Below, in pieces: positions 19,937 through 30,895 of a stretch of DNA of 64,000 nt; within the stretch, counting starts at the first letter, position 1, and every line of letters begins with the position of its first letter. Location of the stretch: the NCBI RefSeq assembly GCF_019931065.1, contig NZ_JAIOUQ010000009.1, forward strand, positions 75,517-139,516, given 5' to 3'. This DNA is from Methanobacterium spitsbergense. Its GTDB lineage: Archaea; Methanobacteriota; Methanobacteria; Methanobacteriales; Methanobacteriaceae. A program made the position numbers and the translations under genes. The notes beneath the pieces are model-generated. The model saw only the letters and a list, made by a program, of their open reading frames with translations, ran no database searches and was not told the origin of the DNA.

Positions 19937-20118
19937 TATCTTACCCTCAGAGCATATTCTCCAGGAAGGGTTATGTTGAGTTCCTTAGCAATATCTGATT
20001 TATCAGGATCAACAACTATTAAAAAGCCGCTCCAGTTCCGTGAAGAGGCTATGTTACATATTACACATCTATCCTCTTCCATAAGTCTGTGGCACCTTGT
20101 GCATGCTTTTAGAACCAT
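19936..20118 (-). CDS. spt4: transcription elongation factor Spt4 (RpoE'')
   Basis: 60 residues with a zinc finger CTRCHRLMEEDRCVICN followed by WSGFLIVVDPDKSDIAKEL. It partners Spt5 (NusG-like) and stimulates RNA polymerase processivity. Directly abuts the Rpo7 gene, the standard archaeal arrangement. Confidence 0.95.
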   Translation of the reverse strand: MVLKACTRCHRLMEEDRCVICNIASSRNWSGFLIVVDPDKSDIAKELNITLPGEYALRVR

Positions 20119-20703
20119 CTATTTTTTCCCCTTTGTAGGTTTTTTTGTAGGTTTCTTTTTATTTTTTTCCTCGTCGATCCATTCGAATCTTCCAAGGCCG
20201 GGTTGTCTCATTGTAAGGCCTATCTTAGTTTCCTTGGAGGATTTTCCTTTTAGGCTCAGTGCTACAATTCTTGCACGGACCTTGTTACCCTCTTCAAGGC
20301 TTTTTTTGGATTCTTTGCCTATCAATGCTCCCCTCTTTCCATCGTAGTTTATATAGTCATCTGTAACTTGGGATACGTGTACAAGTCCGTCCATAGGTCC
20401 TATACGGATAAATGCTCCGAATTCGGTTATTTCTATGACTTCTCCTTCCACTATCTCGTGTAGTTCTGGCTTGAAGAAAAGGGCTGTAAACAAGACGTCA
20501 TGATATGCTGCGCCGTCGCCCATTATTACCTTTCCAGTGCCTATTTCTTCTATTTCCTTTACTGTTACCATCAATCCAAGTTTTTTATCGATTTTTCCAA
20601 CGTAGCTTTCATTTAAAATTTCTACTGCTACATCTTCTAAAGGATCACTAAACTTGTTTGGTGGAATTCTCACAGTGTCTTCTATTTTGGATACTAAATA
20701 CAA
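20119..20703 (-). CDS. rpoE: DNA-directed RNA polymerase subunit Rpo7 (RpoE')
   Basis: 194 residues: N-terminal RNP-like tip domain ([37 protein letters not shown]) and a C-terminal S1/OB domain ([19 protein letters not shown]). Forms the stalk with Rpo4 and binds nascent RNA. Starts at TTG with GAGGGA upstream. Ends in a lysine-rich extension. Confidence 0.96.
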   Translation of the reverse strand: MYLVSKIEDTVRIPPNKFSDPLEDVAVEILNESYVGKIDKKLGLMVTVKEIEEIGTGKVIMGDGAAYHDVLFTALFFKPELHEIVEGEVIEITEFGAFIRIGPMDGLVHVSQVTDDYINYDGKRGALIGKESKKSLEEGNKVRARIVALSLKGKSSKETKIGLTMRQPGLGRFEWIDEEKNKKKPTKKPTKGKK

Positions 20704-20819
20704 TCAAATCCCTCTACTTTGCTTTAATAAAATTTAAGCAAATGTTTATTTTTAATCTAAATATTTATTATGAACTTCATTGTGTATGAACTTTATTGGG
20801 TTACACATTTCGGATTGTT

Positions 20820-21341
20820 CTACATTTCATTATACAATTCCTGAGAATGTTTAATGGCTTCAAATGCCTTTTCTGCATTTTCCCAGCCTAAAACCTTGGT
20901 TTTTTTACCTTCAAGTTTTTTGTAGTCTGTGAAGAAGTGTTCAATTTCGTCTAAGAATTGTTTGGGTAAATTGCTGATATCTTTGATATCTGTAAATCTT
21001 GGATCATTCACTGGAACCCCAAGTATTTTATCATCGCTATCTCCACCGTCTAACATCCTCATGACCCCTATGGGTCTGGTTTCTATGACGCATCCAGGGA
21101 ATGTTGCCTCATCCATTATTACAAGTACATCCATTGGATCTCCATCGTCCCAGAGTGTTTTTGGTATTATACCATACTCTGCAGGATAGTGGAATGGTGA
21201 GTACAGAACCCTGTCAAGTGCAAATGCTTCCATATCCTTATCATATTCATATTTGTTTCTTGATCCTTTTGGAATTTCCACAACAGCGTAAATCACTTCT
21301 GGAGCCGATGGCCCAGTTGGTATGTCTTTCCAGAGATTCAT
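20820..21341 (-). CDS. ppa: inorganic pyrophosphatase, soluble family I
   Basis: 173 residues: [20 protein letters not shown] (start of the active-site region), [20 protein letters not shown] with the D-D-D-P-D metal signature, and the closing [14 protein letters not shown]. Removes pyrophosphate made by tRNA charging and polymerases. ATG after AGGAGG-type site. About 100 bp downstream of the PIN-domain gene on the same strand. Confidence 0.97.
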   Translation of the reverse strand: MNLWKDIPTGPSAPEVIYAVVEIPKGSRNKYEYDKDMEAFALDRVLYSPFHYPAEYGIIPKTLWDDGDPMDVLVIMDEATFPGCVIETRPIGVMRMLDGGDSDDKILGVPVNDPRFTDIKDISNLPKQFLDEIEHFFTDYKKLEGKKTKVLGWENAEKAFEAIKHSQELYNEM

Positions 21342-21441
21342 ATAGATATTCCTCCTGCAACCTAAAGGTTGAATAAAATTTCTAATTGAATTATATAATA
21401 ATTATAATATTTCTAATTATATTAACATATTTTAATAATAT

Positions 21442-21838
21442 TCAAAGGTTTAAATGCCCATCAACATCTAAATATTTCCTTTGACGCAGGTAAATAATAT
21501 TTATGTTCATTTCACGGGCTTTTCTTTTTAATTCACGGTCATTTGTACATAATATCCGTGATTTTTCTGATAACCTTAGAAGTGCATCATCAACACTTTC
21601 TCCATCCATTATTTGCATTTCCATAACTTCAAATGGGGGAGAAGTTGCAATTTTAAGGGCTATAGATGCTGCTACACGATTTTTGCCCTTAGATCTATTT
21701 TTTATGCGTCCAAGTTCTCTTAAAATAGCTGATGGGACAAGGAATTTGCATGAAGGTAGGATATGCTCAAGTTCACCAACAATCTCTATGTGAAATTGAG
21801 CTGCCATCATAAAAAATTTGCGTCTATGACTGCCTCAC
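21442..21838 (-). pseudogene. Fcf1-like PIN-domain protein with out-of-frame N-terminus
   Basis: An open frame of 122 codons (from ATG 21810) carries most of a PIN nuclease domain: FLVPSAILRELGRI, DALLRLSEKSRILCTNDRELKRKA. The essential first strand with the catalytic Asp is missing from it but is present just upstream in another frame, as V-I-D-A-N-F (21830-21813). A natural gene would start at GTG 21838 and read MR-x-VIDANF-x-MMAAQF; this needs one extra base near 21831 and one at 21811. So two single-base losses in about 20 bp disconnect start and body. Either real damage or sequence error. Archaeal relatives are Fcf1/Utp24-type rRNA-processing nucleases. It begins 3 bp after the aIF2-gamma stop. 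Confidence 0.65.
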
Positions 21839-21840
21839 AA

Positions 21841-23067
21841 TTATTTGATGATACCATATCCAATTAACCTCCACCTTGCTCCTACACGTCTGCTGAGTGC
21901 AACTCTCTGCCCTTCCTCGGCACAAACTGGTAGTTTGAGATTAACTTCAACTTCATTTTTCCTTGCGCTGGTTACCACACCAACAGATGTTGAAGTACCT
22001 ATGTTTATCATGAGGAGTTCAGATGATTTAATTGGATCAACTTTACGTTCTTCCTTGGTACCAACAACCCTGTCAAGGAGTTGAGTTTTCATTGTGAAGC
22101 TGTGCATGATTGGGGGTAATGTTCCTGGTTTTCCCGCAACAGATCCTGATAATGAATCTGCTTTGGTTAATGCAGGGTCAAGTTTTGTACCAACACCAAT
22201 TAATCCTCCAGGACCAATTTCATCAACAGACTCTCCTGCTGCCACTAGGCCTGTAATTTCAGAGTGTAAACTCATCCATTCCAGTTTACCTTTGTTTTTT
22301 ATTTGTATTCCTGGTTTTATTTCCAGTTCATCCCCTACTTTGAGTTTTCCCTGAACAAGAGAGCCACCTATTACACCACCTTGGATATTATCAGGACTGG
22401 ATCCTGGTTTGTTTATGTCGAAGGACCTTGCAACAAACATCCTTGGTGATTTTCTGAGAGATCTCCTTGGTGTTCTTATAGTTTCCTGGATAACTTCTAT
22501 TAGAATATCAATGTTTGCACCTTGCTGTGCTGAAACAGGTATTATCGGTGCTTCATCTGCGCATGTTCCCTTAACAAATTCTTTGATTTCATTGTAGCTT
22601 TCTATTGCCCTTTCCTTTGAAACAATGTCTATCTTATTTTGTACCACTATAACATCTTTGACACCAATTACATCCAGTGCCATTAAATGTTCTTTGGTTT
22701 GTGGTTGTGGACATGGTTCATTGGCAGCTATCACAAGAACAGCACCATCCATTATGGCCGCACCTGAAAGCATTGTTGCCATCAGTGTTTCGTGTCCAGG
22801 TGAATCAACAAATGATACCTTTCTAAGGATACTGGTCTCTTCTCCACAGTGACTGCATACAAGTGCAGTTGTGAAACATTGCGGAGCAGGACAATTGGTG
22901 CATCTACGGAAGGTTATATCAGCATAACCTAACCTAATTGAAATACCCCTTTTTGTCTCTTCACTGTGAGTGTCTGTCCATATGCCGGATAGGGCTTTTG
23001 TCAGAGTTGTTTTGCCGTGGTCAACATGTCCCACTAGCCCTATGTTTATTTCAGACTGTACTTTCAC
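21841..23067 (-). CDS. eif2g: translation initiation factor aIF2 gamma subunit
   Basis: 408 residues; GTPase that brings Met-tRNAi to the small subunit. G1 is GHVDHGKT (13-20), a zinc knuckle CTNCPAPQC...CSHCG follows, then DSPGHE (G3) and QNKID (G4), and EF-Tu-like domains 2 and 3. The GTG at 23067 ([11 protein letters not shown]) is used: GGGTG lies 7 nt upstream and 408 residues is the family length. The longer frame would begin inside rps6e. Confidence 0.96.
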   Translation of the reverse strand: MKVQSEINIGLVGHVDHGKTTLTKALSGIWTDTHSEETKRGISIRLGYADITFRRCTNCPAPQCFTTALVCSHCGEETSILRKVSFVDSPGHETLMATMLSGAAIMDGAVLVIAANEPCPQPQTKEHLMALDVIGVKDVIVVQNKIDIVSKERAIESYNEIKEFVKGTCADEAPIIPVSAQQGANIDILIEVIQETIRTPRRSLRKSPRMFVARSFDINKPGSSPDNIQGGVIGGSLVQGKLKVGDELEIKPGIQIKNKGKLEWMSLHSEITGLVAAGESVDEIGPGGLIGVGTKLDPALTKADSLSGSVAGKPGTLPPIMHSFTMKTQLLDRVVGTKEERKVDPIKSSELLMINIGTSTSVGVVTSARKNEVEVNLKLPVCAEEGQRVALSRRVGARWRLIGYGIIK

Positions 23068-23086
23068 GATATTACACCCGTAAACT

Positions 23087-23464
23087 TTACTCCTCACTTT
23101 CTAAAATTGCACTTATATCCTTCTCACCCTTCTGGGTAACAATAGTGTTGATCTGCACTATGTCGTTGGATACAGTGTTTCCACGAACAGTTTTTCTTCT
23201 TCTCTGTCCATCTCTTTTTGGATTAAAACCGATACCACCGGCCAGAAGACTCTTTATTCTCCTCTGTCCATCTACATCTTTTTTCATTGGAAAACCGTTT
23301 TTATCGCTTCCACCGGTAATTTTGAGCTTGTATCCAGCTAAACCAACAAGAGAAGCATCGAATTCCTCACCGATTATTAATCCAATGAGTTTTTTTGACT
23401 CTACAGATTCTACTTCGACTTGGTGGCTTTTTTCGCCTTCTGAAATAACTAATTTAAATGCCAA
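23087..23464 (-). CDS. rps6e: 30S ribosomal protein eS6
   Basis: 125 residues, the short archaeal form: [60 protein letters not shown]. Located between aIF5B and aIF2-gamma as in many euryarchaea. Ribosome site GGAGGAGA before ATG. Confidence 0.97.
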   Translation of the reverse strand: MAFKLVISEGEKSHQVEVESVESKKLIGLIIGEEFDASLVGLAGYKLKITGGSDKNGFPMKKDVDGQRRIKSLLAGGIGFNPKRDGQRRRKTVRGNTVSNDIVQINTIVTQKGEKDISAILESEE

Positions 23465-23602
23465 TATATCTCCTCCATCTTATTCTGGTTCTATATAATC
23501 TATATTATTTATCGTTTTCCATTGTGTAATTCAATGATCATGGTTTGATTCAAAAGAATCAATTAAATTATATCTAAATTTATTCTTAATTCAATTATGG
23601 AA

Positions 23603-25390
23603 TTAATATTCTACCCTCAATCCCCAAAGATTGTCTTCTTTCCTTTTTATTTTGACTAGTTCTTCTAGTATTTGAAGTTCATCTTCTGAAAGTTTTGATT
23701 TGAGTTCAGTTTCAAGGATTTTGTAGTGACTTTCGGGTATATCCACATATAGAACATCGCCTTCTTCAAAATTCTTTCCATAAACAGCATCTTTAATTGC
23801 CATTGCAACTTGCTGTCCCTTGGATGTTGATGGTTTATTGTCACCCTTATCCTGCATACTCTCAACCTTACCAACTCTCTCACCAGTGTCTCTAATCAGG
23901 ATATAATCCTTTTTCACTGTACCTCCAAGAACTTCAATACCTGCGATAGCGGGTTTACTGAATCTGAACACGAGTTTTGGAATAATTCTTATCTTTGCAG
24001 GACGTATGATTGCGTCTATCCACTCTTTTTTCTTTCTTTCTGCTGCTGCTGCGGTCCATTCAGCATAATCCTCTGTGAGTTGGTATATTACGTCTGCAGA
24101 GAATAATTTAACACCTGTGGTTTTTATTTCCTCAGATGCAGAGGGAAGAATTTTAATGTTGAATGCTATTATGACACCATACTCAGGATTGGCATTTTTT
24201 ACAATTGATGCATCCACTACATCTCTTCGTGAAACATCTCCAATATCAGCTGCTCTTATTGGCACGTCCATTGCCTTTAACATACTTACAAGTGCTTCAA
24301 GCGATCCTAGTGTATCGGCCTTTACTATAACACCCATTTCATCGGTGTCTATTTTAATACTTTCTATTTCGTTCATTATTTCTTCTTTGACCCCTTCGAA
24401 GTCTCCCCTTGCAACCCTGAGGGGGGATCCTGAAATAACGTTTTCTATTTTTGGGGCAACGATCTTTATGCCTGCAGCGGCAACAACTTCGTCAACCTTC
24501 AAGAAACGTTTTTTGGAATCTCTCATTTCTTCAAGTGGTCTTGGTTTTAATAATGATCTTATTTTTGTTGTAATGACATTATCTCGGCTTGTTAAAACTA
24601 TGGTATCATTTTTCCTTAGTATACCATCGTATATAACTGCATCAACAGTTACACCCAATCCTTTCTCTTCTTTTACTTCAAGTATCGTTCCCTTTGCAGG
24701 TGCATCAGGTTCTAGTTGAAGTTGTTCCTTTAAATACTGTTGAGCAAGACCCATCAGCATGGTTAGAAGTTCAGATATTCCTTCACCAGTTTTTGCACTA
24801 ATAGGGATAATGCATATTTGTTTTGCAAAGTTTTCAACCCTGTCAAACCTCTCAGATTCAAATCCCTCATCATGAAGTATCCCTACAAGTTCATAGATAC
24901 CATTGTCAAGCTTTTCTTGAACATTGTTGGCTTGTTTTTTGTAGGTTTGAATGAATGATAATCCTTCATGTGTTTCCCATCCATAAATCTTATCGATCTT
25001 GGTGGCTGCAACAACAAAGGGGGTTTTAAATGTCTTGAGTATATTTAGTGCCTCATAGGTTTGAGGTTTGAATCCCTCTTTGATATCAACTATGAGTATT
25101 GCAAGATCTGCAAGTGCACCACCTCTTTTACGGAGGGTTGTGAAAGCTTCGTGTCCTGGAGTGTCTATGAAAAATAGTCCTGGCATTGTTTCACGGATGT
25201 CCAGTTTTTTCAGGAGATCTCCACATATGGTTTCAATTACTTCCATAGGGATCTCTGTTCCACCTATGTGTTGGGTTATTCCTCCTGCTTCATTTTGGGC
25301 CATTGCGCCGCCCCTTATATAATCAAGAAGGGTGGTTTTTCCATGGTCAACATGACCCAAAACAGACACTATGGGTGATCGAATCTTCAA
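23603..25390 (-). CDS. infB: translation initiation factor aIF5B (IF2-type)
   Basis: 595 residues. GTPase G1 GHVDHGKTT (12-20), switch region [21 protein letters not shown] (G3), ATKIDKI (G4), then domain II, the alpha-beta-alpha domain III and domain IV that contacts Met-tRNAi. It promotes subunit joining. Starts with TTG after GGAGG (7-nt spacing). No intein interrupts the GTPase motifs. Followed by rps6e after 138 bp. Confidence 0.97.
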   Translation of the reverse strand: MKIRSPIVSVLGHVDHGKTTLLDYIRGGAMAQNEAGGITQHIGGTEIPMEVIETICGDLLKKLDIRETMPGLFFIDTPGHEAFTTLRKRGGALADLAILIVDIKEGFKPQTYEALNILKTFKTPFVVAATKIDKIYGWETHEGLSFIQTYKKQANNVQEKLDNGIYELVGILHDEGFESERFDRVENFAKQICIIPISAKTGEGISELLTMLMGLAQQYLKEQLQLEPDAPAKGTILEVKEEKGLGVTVDAVIYDGILRKNDTIVLTSRDNVITTKIRSLLKPRPLEEMRDSKKRFLKVDEVVAAAGIKIVAPKIENVISGSPLRVARGDFEGVKEEIMNEIESIKIDTDEMGVIVKADTLGSLEALVSMLKAMDVPIRAADIGDVSRRDVVDASIVKNANPEYGVIIAFNIKILPSASEEIKTTGVKLFSADVIYQLTEDYAEWTAAAAERKKKEWIDAIIRPAKIRIIPKLVFRFSKPAIAGIEVLGGTVKKDYILIRDTGERVGKVESMQDKGDNKPSTSKGQQVAMAIKDAVYGKNFEEGDVLYVDIPESHYKILETELKSKLSEDELQILEELVKIKRKEDNLWGLRVEY

Positions 25391-25441
25391 TTTTAACCTC
25401 CAAATGAAATTAAGAGCTTAAAAAAATTAAGGCTCTAGATA

Positions 25442-25900
25442 TTATGGTTCTTCGTATATTAGTTCTTCATCAGGCAGGGTGTACTCACAGATTTCAGAGT
25501 CTTCGAAAAATAGTGATATTTCTCTTGCTGCTGAAGCAGGTGAATCTGATGCATGGATAATATTTCTTCCTGTATCAATAGCGTAATCGCCTCTGATTGT
25601 TCCCAGGTCAGCTTCCTGTGGGTTTGTAGCACCAACCATCTTTCGGATTAGACTTATGCATTCCTCTCCTTCAATTACAGTTGCAAGAACTGGTCCTGAT
25701 ATTATATAATTAACCAGGTCTTTGAAGAAGGGTTTTTCAGAGTGTTCACCATAATGCTTTTTTGCAAGGTCGCTGTCTATGATCATCATTTTGGTTGCAA
25801 TGATCTTGAGGCCGCGTTTTTCAAACCTTGTAAGAACCTCTCCAGCAAGCCTTCTTTTGACTGCGTCAGGTTTCAGCATTACAAAACTTCTCTGTTTCAT
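25442..25900 (-). CDS. ndk: nucleoside diphosphate kinase
   Basis: 152 residues: [19 protein letters not shown] (K of the P-loop-less site), [35 protein letters not shown] and the phosphohistidine in [12 protein letters not shown]. Balances NTP pools. Its ATG overlaps the rpl24e stop (ATGA), so translation is coupled. Confidence 0.97.
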   Translation of the reverse strand: MKQRSFVMLKPDAVKRRLAGEVLTRFEKRGLKIIATKMMIIDSDLAKKHYGEHSEKPFFKDLVNYIISGPVLATVIEGEECISLIRKMVGATNPQEADLGTIRGDYAIDTGRNIIHASDSPASAAREISLFFEDSEICEYTLPDEELIYEEP

Positions 25901-26058
25901 TTTTTAACCCACTTAACTTTTCTTGGAACTCTTCCAAGTCCAATTTGATTTTTCTCACATTTGCTGCTGCAGAAGAAATATACTGTACCATCCTTTTTGA
26001 CGTACATCTTTCCTGTGCCTTCTTCAATCTCTTCCTTACAGAATGAACATGTTCTCAT
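25897..26058 (-). CDS. rpl24e: 50S ribosomal protein eL24
   Basis: 53 residues: [20 protein letters not shown], a second pair [10 protein letters not shown], and [12 protein letters not shown]. The four cysteines form a zinc finger. Lies 16 bp after rps28e and overlaps ndk by 4 bp, matching the archaeal order rpl7ae-rps28e-rpl24e-ndk. Confidence 0.96.
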   Translation of the reverse strand: MRTCSFCKEEIEEGTGKMYVKKDGTVYFFCSSKCEKNQIGLGRVPRKVKWVKK

Positions 26059-26074
26059 ATTAAACACCTTTTAA

Positions 26075-26281
26075 TTATGGGGTACGGATTTCCTTTGCTT
26101 CCCTAATTGTATCCAGTAACATCAAAATGTCGCCTTCCCGTATTGCTCCCATGACGTTTCTTGTGAGTATCCTTCCCTTGTCTCTTCCATCTAGTATTCT
26201 GCATTTAACCTGCATGACTTCTCCAGTCATTCCAGTTCTTTTCAGAACTTCTATAATTTCAGCAGGAGTTCCATCTTCCAT
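26075..26281 (-). CDS. rps28e: 30S ribosomal protein eS28
   Basis: 68 residues: [38 protein letters not shown] and the C-terminal [12 protein letters not shown] typical of S28e. The ATG at 26281 (MEDGTPAEI) is chosen because GGTGA precedes it by 5 nt; an in-frame GTG 9 bp upstream is part of that site. Confidence 0.97.
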   Translation of the reverse strand: MEDGTPAEIIEVLKRTGMTGEVMQVKCRILDGRDKGRILTRNVMGAIREGDILMLLDTIREAKEIRTP

Positions 26282-26345
26282 ATAAATCACCTTCAGTTAA
26301 AATGAGAAAGGCATGGGCCTTTCATTGTAAAAAATAGTCTTTTAC

Positions 26346-26717
<372 letters not shown>

Positions 26718-26723
26718 TTATTA

Positions 26724-26761
<38 letters not shown>

Positions 26762-26780
26762 GATCATACTTTTATATTTA

Positions 26781-26792
26781 GTATATATAAAA
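26781..26792 (-). promoter_or_regulatory. TATA box of the rpl7ae operon
   Basis: Coding strand reads ttttatatatac, preceded by a purine-rich BRE-like gaagaac. It is about 65-75 nt upstream of the rpl7ae ATG, leaving a leader of about 40-50 nt. A second weaker TATA-like aatataaaag lies at 26768-26777. Confidence 0.5.
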
Positions 26793-27245
26793 GTTCTTCC
26801 GATCAGAAATGACTGTTATAAAACACTGATAAATCAAATTCTAATTTCTAAACAAATTAAATTCATAGAATGATTTTTTCAAGTTCAAAATTAGTCTATT
26901 GCATATTTCAATATCATGTTATATATAGTTTGCTCGAAGAAACATACTCAAACTTGAACTCTGTATATGCATTTGTTCGTATATTTTTCCTTAGATACAA
27001 TTATGTGACAATTATCCGAGGTAATATACAAAACAGGAACTATATTCAAGATATATAATTTTGTAATATTAAATTCAATAATTATTCTAATTTTTTAAAT
27101 GATCAAAATCGAATCGATAATAACTGGAAATATCATGAAATATTTCTAAAAAATATTGTGGATTATTACATTTTAAATATTAAAATTACAATCAAAATAG
27201 AAGTTATATATAGATAAAAAAAGAAAAGAAAAAAGAAAAAACTAT
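26793..27245. other. AT-rich intergenic region
   Basis: Between the translation operon promoter and the second histone. No credible gene: a 62-codon plus-strand frame (26870-27058) lacks a ribosome site. Just after the histone stop the coding strand has long T-runs (about 27213-27240), which act as its terminator. Confidence 0.5.
27213..27240 (-). terminator. oligo-T terminator of the second histone gene
   Basis: Three T-runs in a row on the coding strand (tttttt-c-tttttt-c-tttt-c-ttttttt) immediately after the stop, typical of archaeal intrinsic termination for an abundant transcript. Confidence 0.55.
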
Positions 27246-27449
27246 TTAAAGTCTTTTAACAGCTAAATCTACGTCTGATGCTTTAACAGTTTTTCTTCCA
27301 GCGTGTTTTGCGAGTTTGACTGCTTCAGAAGCTATCATTTCACCTTTTTCTTCTAAAGCTTTTGCTAAAGCTTCTCTAGCGTCGTCACTTACTCTTTCTG
27401 CACCTGCATTTTTAATTATTCTTCCAATTGGAGCAATTGGTAATTCCAC
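27246..27449 (-). CDS. archaeal histone (HMf family), second copy
   Basis: 67 residues: [41 protein letters not shown] and [19 protein letters not shown]. Very close to HMfB. Starts with GTG at 27449: GAGGTGA ends 5 nt before it, and this places the start at the family-typical MELPIAP. A GTG three codons earlier is part of the ribosome site. About three quarters identical to the histone at 14900, suggesting paralogues with different expression. Confidence 0.96.
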   Translation of the reverse strand: MELPIAPIGRIIKNAGAERVSDDAREALAKALEEKGEMIASEAVKLAKHAGRKTVKASDVDLAVKRL

Positions 27450-27502
27450 ATTAATCACCTCATTTTTATATAATGGTTAATATACACTGTTGTCGTACTC
27501 CC

Positions 27503-27514
27503 TTATATATTTAT
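27503..27514 (-). promoter_or_regulatory. TATA box of the second histone gene
   Basis: Coding strand aaatatataagg, about 55-65 nt before the GTG start, implying a leader of about 30 nt containing GAGGTGA. Confidence 0.5.
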
Positions 27515-27687
27515 CGTATATTTATGAGATTATTTAATGATCTATATGCTAATGGGTCATGTCATCATGATCTATATCATCTTTGGACACGCCATGACAA
27601 ATCGTGTTGTATTTAGTGATGAGAAAAAAATTAGGATATAGAAATAGTCCAGATTTATCAAAAAAAATTTGTATGATGAAATTTATA

Positions 27688-28881
27688 TCACGAGTTTATA
27701 ATCTTTGAAAGAGCTTTAACATTAGCATCAATCTCAACAGGCTTAGTACATGCATTTATAGCAGTATTAGGGTCTTTTAATAGATGACCAGTTACAATAC
27801 ATACAACCTGTTCTCCCTTATCAACTTCACCATTCTCTACAAGTTTCAAAAGCCCAGCAATTGATGCTGCTGAGGCGGGTTCCACACCAATTCCTTCGGT
27901 TCTTGCAAGTAGTTTTTGTGCATTTAATATCTCATCATCAGTTACAGTTTCTGCAATTCCATTGGAATCATATATTGCACGCAATGCTTTTTGTGCACTT
28001 ACTGGTGCACCAATCCTAATAGCAGTTGCGATTGTTTCAGGATTGTTAACAGGTTCAATACTATTTTTACCTTTGCGTACTGCATTGGCGATTGGTGCTG
28101 CACCTTCTGCTTGTATACCTGTCATCATTGGAAGATCATCAATAAAACCTGCTTCATGGAACTCTGATACACCCTTCCATATTGCTGATATGTTTCCTGC
28201 ATTTCCAACAGGCAAAATTATCCTGTCTGGAGATTTCCATCCAAGATCATCCACTACTTCAAAACCTATAGATTTCTGGCCTTCCAGACGAAATGGATTG
28301 ATTGAATTTAGAAGATAAAGCTGCCCTTCAAGTGCAAGAGATGTAACGGTTTCAAGTGCTTCATCAAAATTGCCCTTTATAGAAATAACTTCTGCACCAT
28401 GGAACATTGCCTGTGCAAGTTTTCCAAGCGCAACCTTTCCAGAAGGTAATAATACTATGCAACGTTTGCCAGCCCGCGCAGCATAGGCTGCTAATGATGC
28501 GGATGTATTGCCTGTAGATGCACATCCCACTGTGTCAACTCCAAGTTCAACTGCTTTTGTTATACCAACACTCATTCCCCTATCTTTAAAACTTCCTGTT
28601 GGATTTGATCCCTCAACTTTTACATAAAGATCAATTCCTAACTTATCACCTATTTTTTGACATTTGCAAAATGGTGTTCCACCTTCTTCAAGACTCACTA
28701 TTTTTGATTCGTTAACTGGCATGAACTCTTTATACTTCCACATAGTGGATTTTCTACATTCAAAAATATCCCTGGAAACATCCGGTCTGCAAATAACTTC
28801 AAGTGTGGATCCGCATTTACTACATGTGTAAATTATTTCCCCAAGGTCATACTCTTCTCCACACGTTATACACTTCATCAT
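27688..28881 (-). CDS. thrC: threonine synthase
   Basis: 397 residues, PLP fold type II. N-terminal zinc ribbon CITCGEEYD...CSKCG, then EGGTPFCKCQKIG, the PLP lysine in SNPTGSFKDRGM (K), SAS/CASTGNTSASLAAYAARAG and LPVGNAGNISAIWKG. Converts O-phosphohomoserine to threonine. The N-terminal ribbon is usual for the archaeal form. ATG follows GGTGA by 4 nt; the next codon is also ATG. Single gene. Confidence 0.95.
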   Translation of the reverse strand: MMKCITCGEEYDLGEIIYTCSKCGSTLEVICRPDVSRDIFECRKSTMWKYKEFMPVNESKIVSLEEGGTPFCKCQKIGDKLGIDLYVKVEGSNPTGSFKDRGMSVGITKAVELGVDTVGCASTGNTSASLAAYAARAGKRCIVLLPSGKVALGKLAQAMFHGAEVISIKGNFDEALETVTSLALEGQLYLLNSINPFRLEGQKSIGFEVVDDLGWKSPDRIILPVGNAGNISAIWKGVSEFHEAGFIDDLPMMTGIQAEGAAPIANAVRKGKNSIEPVNNPETIATAIRIGAPVSAQKALRAIYDSNGIAETVTDDEILNAQKLLARTEGIGVEPASAASIAGLLKLVENGEVDKGEQVVCIVTGHLLKDPNTAINACTKPVEIDANVKALSKIINS

Positions 28882-28988
28882 TATATCACCGTTGTAATTT
28901 TTAAATTAAGTTTGAATTGTTAGTAATATTTTTTTTTAATTTTAAAATTTTAAATATTACTGTATAGAATTATTTTGGAGTGGAAACA

Positions 28989-29624
28989 TCAAGTCAATGT
29001 TTTTATGTAGTTTCCCCATGCAATACTAATATTTGCTTCAATAAACGCAGCTAATAAAAGGAAAACTACTGCAATTCCCATTAACTTTAGAGATTCCCAA
29101 AATTCATCACTATTCAATTCTAAAATATATTTGAACTGGTTTCTCATAGAAATATCCTTTTTCATATGTGTTAATCCCTCTAAGATATGATATATACAAC
29201 TGGTCAGTCTAAATCCTGCTGCACCTGCTATAATAATACCAATAATTTCGGGAATTCCATGTGGAATAGTGAATATTATGTAATCGCCTAGTGGAAATTG
29301 TGTCCCTGCATAACCAATAAATAATCCATTGGTTAATAGAAAGAGTACTGTAAAAATTCCAAAAGTCAGACCACCTAAATAGATGAAAAGTGAAACTCTG
29401 AGGTTGTTGAAGAATATAGAAAGGGTTGTGAGTTGTATTTGTCCTTGAACAGCCTTTCTTTTAAATTCACCAAACATAACTCCAAGTATTGGGCTTAAAA
29501 CACTTGCCAAAGCAAAACCTAAGAAAACGGAAATTAACAATATAGCTGTGGAAAGTATCAAAAATTTTTCATTTCTTCTGTACAATCCCCCAAAAAACCC
29601 ATCATATTTCTCTTTTTTTAGCAT
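28989..29624 (-). CDS. SpoIIM/stage II sporulation protein M-like membrane protein
   Basis: 211 residues with about five hydrophobic helices. The pattern NLRVSLFIYLGGLTFGIFTVL..TNGLFIGY followed by IIFTIPHGIPEIIGIIIAGAAGFRL is that of the SpoIIM (DUF95) family. In archaea the function is unknown; the conserved polar HG.PE motif in the membrane suggests a transport or membrane-remodelling role (inference). The ATG at 29624 is chosen after GGAGTAGGG; the longer frame adds residues that are not membrane-like. It follows trpS by about 70 bp on the same strand. Confidence 0.85.
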   Translation of the reverse strand: MLKKEKYDGFFGGLYRRNEKFLILSTAILLISVFLGFALASVLSPILGVMFGEFKRKAVQGQIQLTTLSIFFNNLRVSLFIYLGGLTFGIFTVLFLLTNGLFIGYAGTQFPLGDYIIFTIPHGIPEIIGIIIAGAAGFRLTSCIYHILEGLTHMKKDISMRNQFKYILELNSDEFWESLKLMGIAVVFLLLAAFIEANISIAWGNYIKTLT

Positions 29625-29693
29625 TATGTACCCTACTCCAAGATTTACGTTATTTTTGTTTAATGTCAATGAATATTTTTTTATCTTTATTAA

Positions 29694-30797
29694 CTATCTT
29701 ACATTATTACTTAAAATCTTCCTGGCTTCATGTTCTGCAACTTGCCTTCGCTTTGATAATTGTTCAAAGAATTTCATCATCATTTCTGATGCATGATTCT
29801 TACACTCCCCACACATAACATTTCCTTCTTTACAGTTATGGTACATCTCTTTTAGTTCTTTATCAGAGTTAACAAGGTGATATAGAAGCATCTCGTAAAC
29901 AACACATTCCTCGGGTATACCGCCATGGTGGCGTTGATCCTCTAAACTTTCTCTTCCACCAGTTTTTGCAGATTTAACTTTTTTTGCAGCAATTTCTGGA
30001 CTGTCGCTAAGAAATATCGCTGTTTTTGGTTTGCTGCTGGACATTTTATCTCCAGTTAATCCTGTAATAAATCTGTGATAAGTTGAAGAAGGTGCAATAA
30101 ATTTAAATCTGTTTTTGAATCGTTCTGCAATATCCCTTGTAAGACGGATATGGGGGTCCTGATCCGGGCCAACAGGAACTACAGTAGGTTTAGGACCTCC
30201 AAATTCTTCTAATTGTGGGTGTAATATATCTGCTACCTGTATTAATGGTACGTAAAGATGTGAAATATTGGTTGATCCGGTAAATCCATATATTGCTTTC
30301 ATCTCATTGAGATTAACCTTGCGGCCGAGCATATATGCAAGATTTTGTACCAGTTTGTTTTCTGATTGTAAATAAACGTTTATATTCTTTTTATTAAAAT
30401 CCAGTCCCAATGCGATGTAGTTGGTGAGATACTCTGTTATTGCAAGTTCTCTTGATTCATTAAATTCAATATTTCTGGCAGAGTAGGATTCCATATCTGC
30501 TATGGGGATATAAATGTCTGCGCCTTGTTTTTGATACCATATTAACTGATCAACTATCATCTTGTGACCGATATGCATTTTACCACTTGGCATCATACCA
30601 GTTACAACAGCAAATTCAGTTTTCTCTCTCATGGCCTTTACTATTCTTCCGTAATCTCTATGACCAAAAATAATCCCTCTTTTCATAAGGTTAGGAGGGT
30701 TCTCCACATCATCCAAAAGATCTGAGAAGGGTTTTATCCCAAACTGTTCTATGAGTTTTTCATAATCTACAATCGCTGAACTCCATGGGTCTATCAA
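29694..30797 (-). CDS. trpS: tryptophanyl-tRNA synthetase
   Basis: 367 residues, class Ic synthetase of the archaeal/eukaryotic type. HIGH-type motif PSGKMHIGH, the KMSSS motif [14 protein letters not shown] loop [19 protein letters not shown] at 30797 (MIDPWSSAI) is preferred: GGTGA ends 5 nt before it and homologues begin MIDPW; the ATG five codons earlier lies upstream of that site. Confidence 0.95.
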   Translation of the reverse strand: MIDPWSSAIVDYEKLIEQFGIKPFSDLLDDVENPPNLMKRGIIFGHRDYGRIVKAMREKTEFAVVTGMMPSGKMHIGHKMIVDQLIWYQKQGADIYIPIADMESYSARNIEFNESRELAITEYLTNYIALGLDFNKKNINVYLQSENKLVQNLAYMLGRKVNLNEMKAIYGFTGSTNISHLYVPLIQVADILHPQLEEFGGPKPTVVPVGPDQDPHIRLTRDIAERFKNRFKFIAPSSTYHRFITGLTGDKMSSSKPKTAIFLSDSPEIAAKKVKSAKTGGRESLEDQRHHGGIPEECVVYEMLLYHLVNSDKELKEMYHNCKEGNVMCGECKNHASEMMMKFFEQLSKRRQVAEHEARKILSNNVR

Positions 30798-30895
30798 TTG
30801 AATCACCTTCATAATAACAAAAAAATTTTTATTTCTTCATAATTTCACATGATAAAGTTAAATTTATTAAGATATCCTTAATTTATCAATTATAT

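Noticed and set aside
23603..25390. intein in aIF5B or in the RFC genes
   Set aside because: GTPase and Walker motifs are continuous and lengths are normal.
26870..27058. 62-aa plus-strand frame in the rpl7ae-histone spacer
   Set aside because: No ribosome site and no protein-like pattern.
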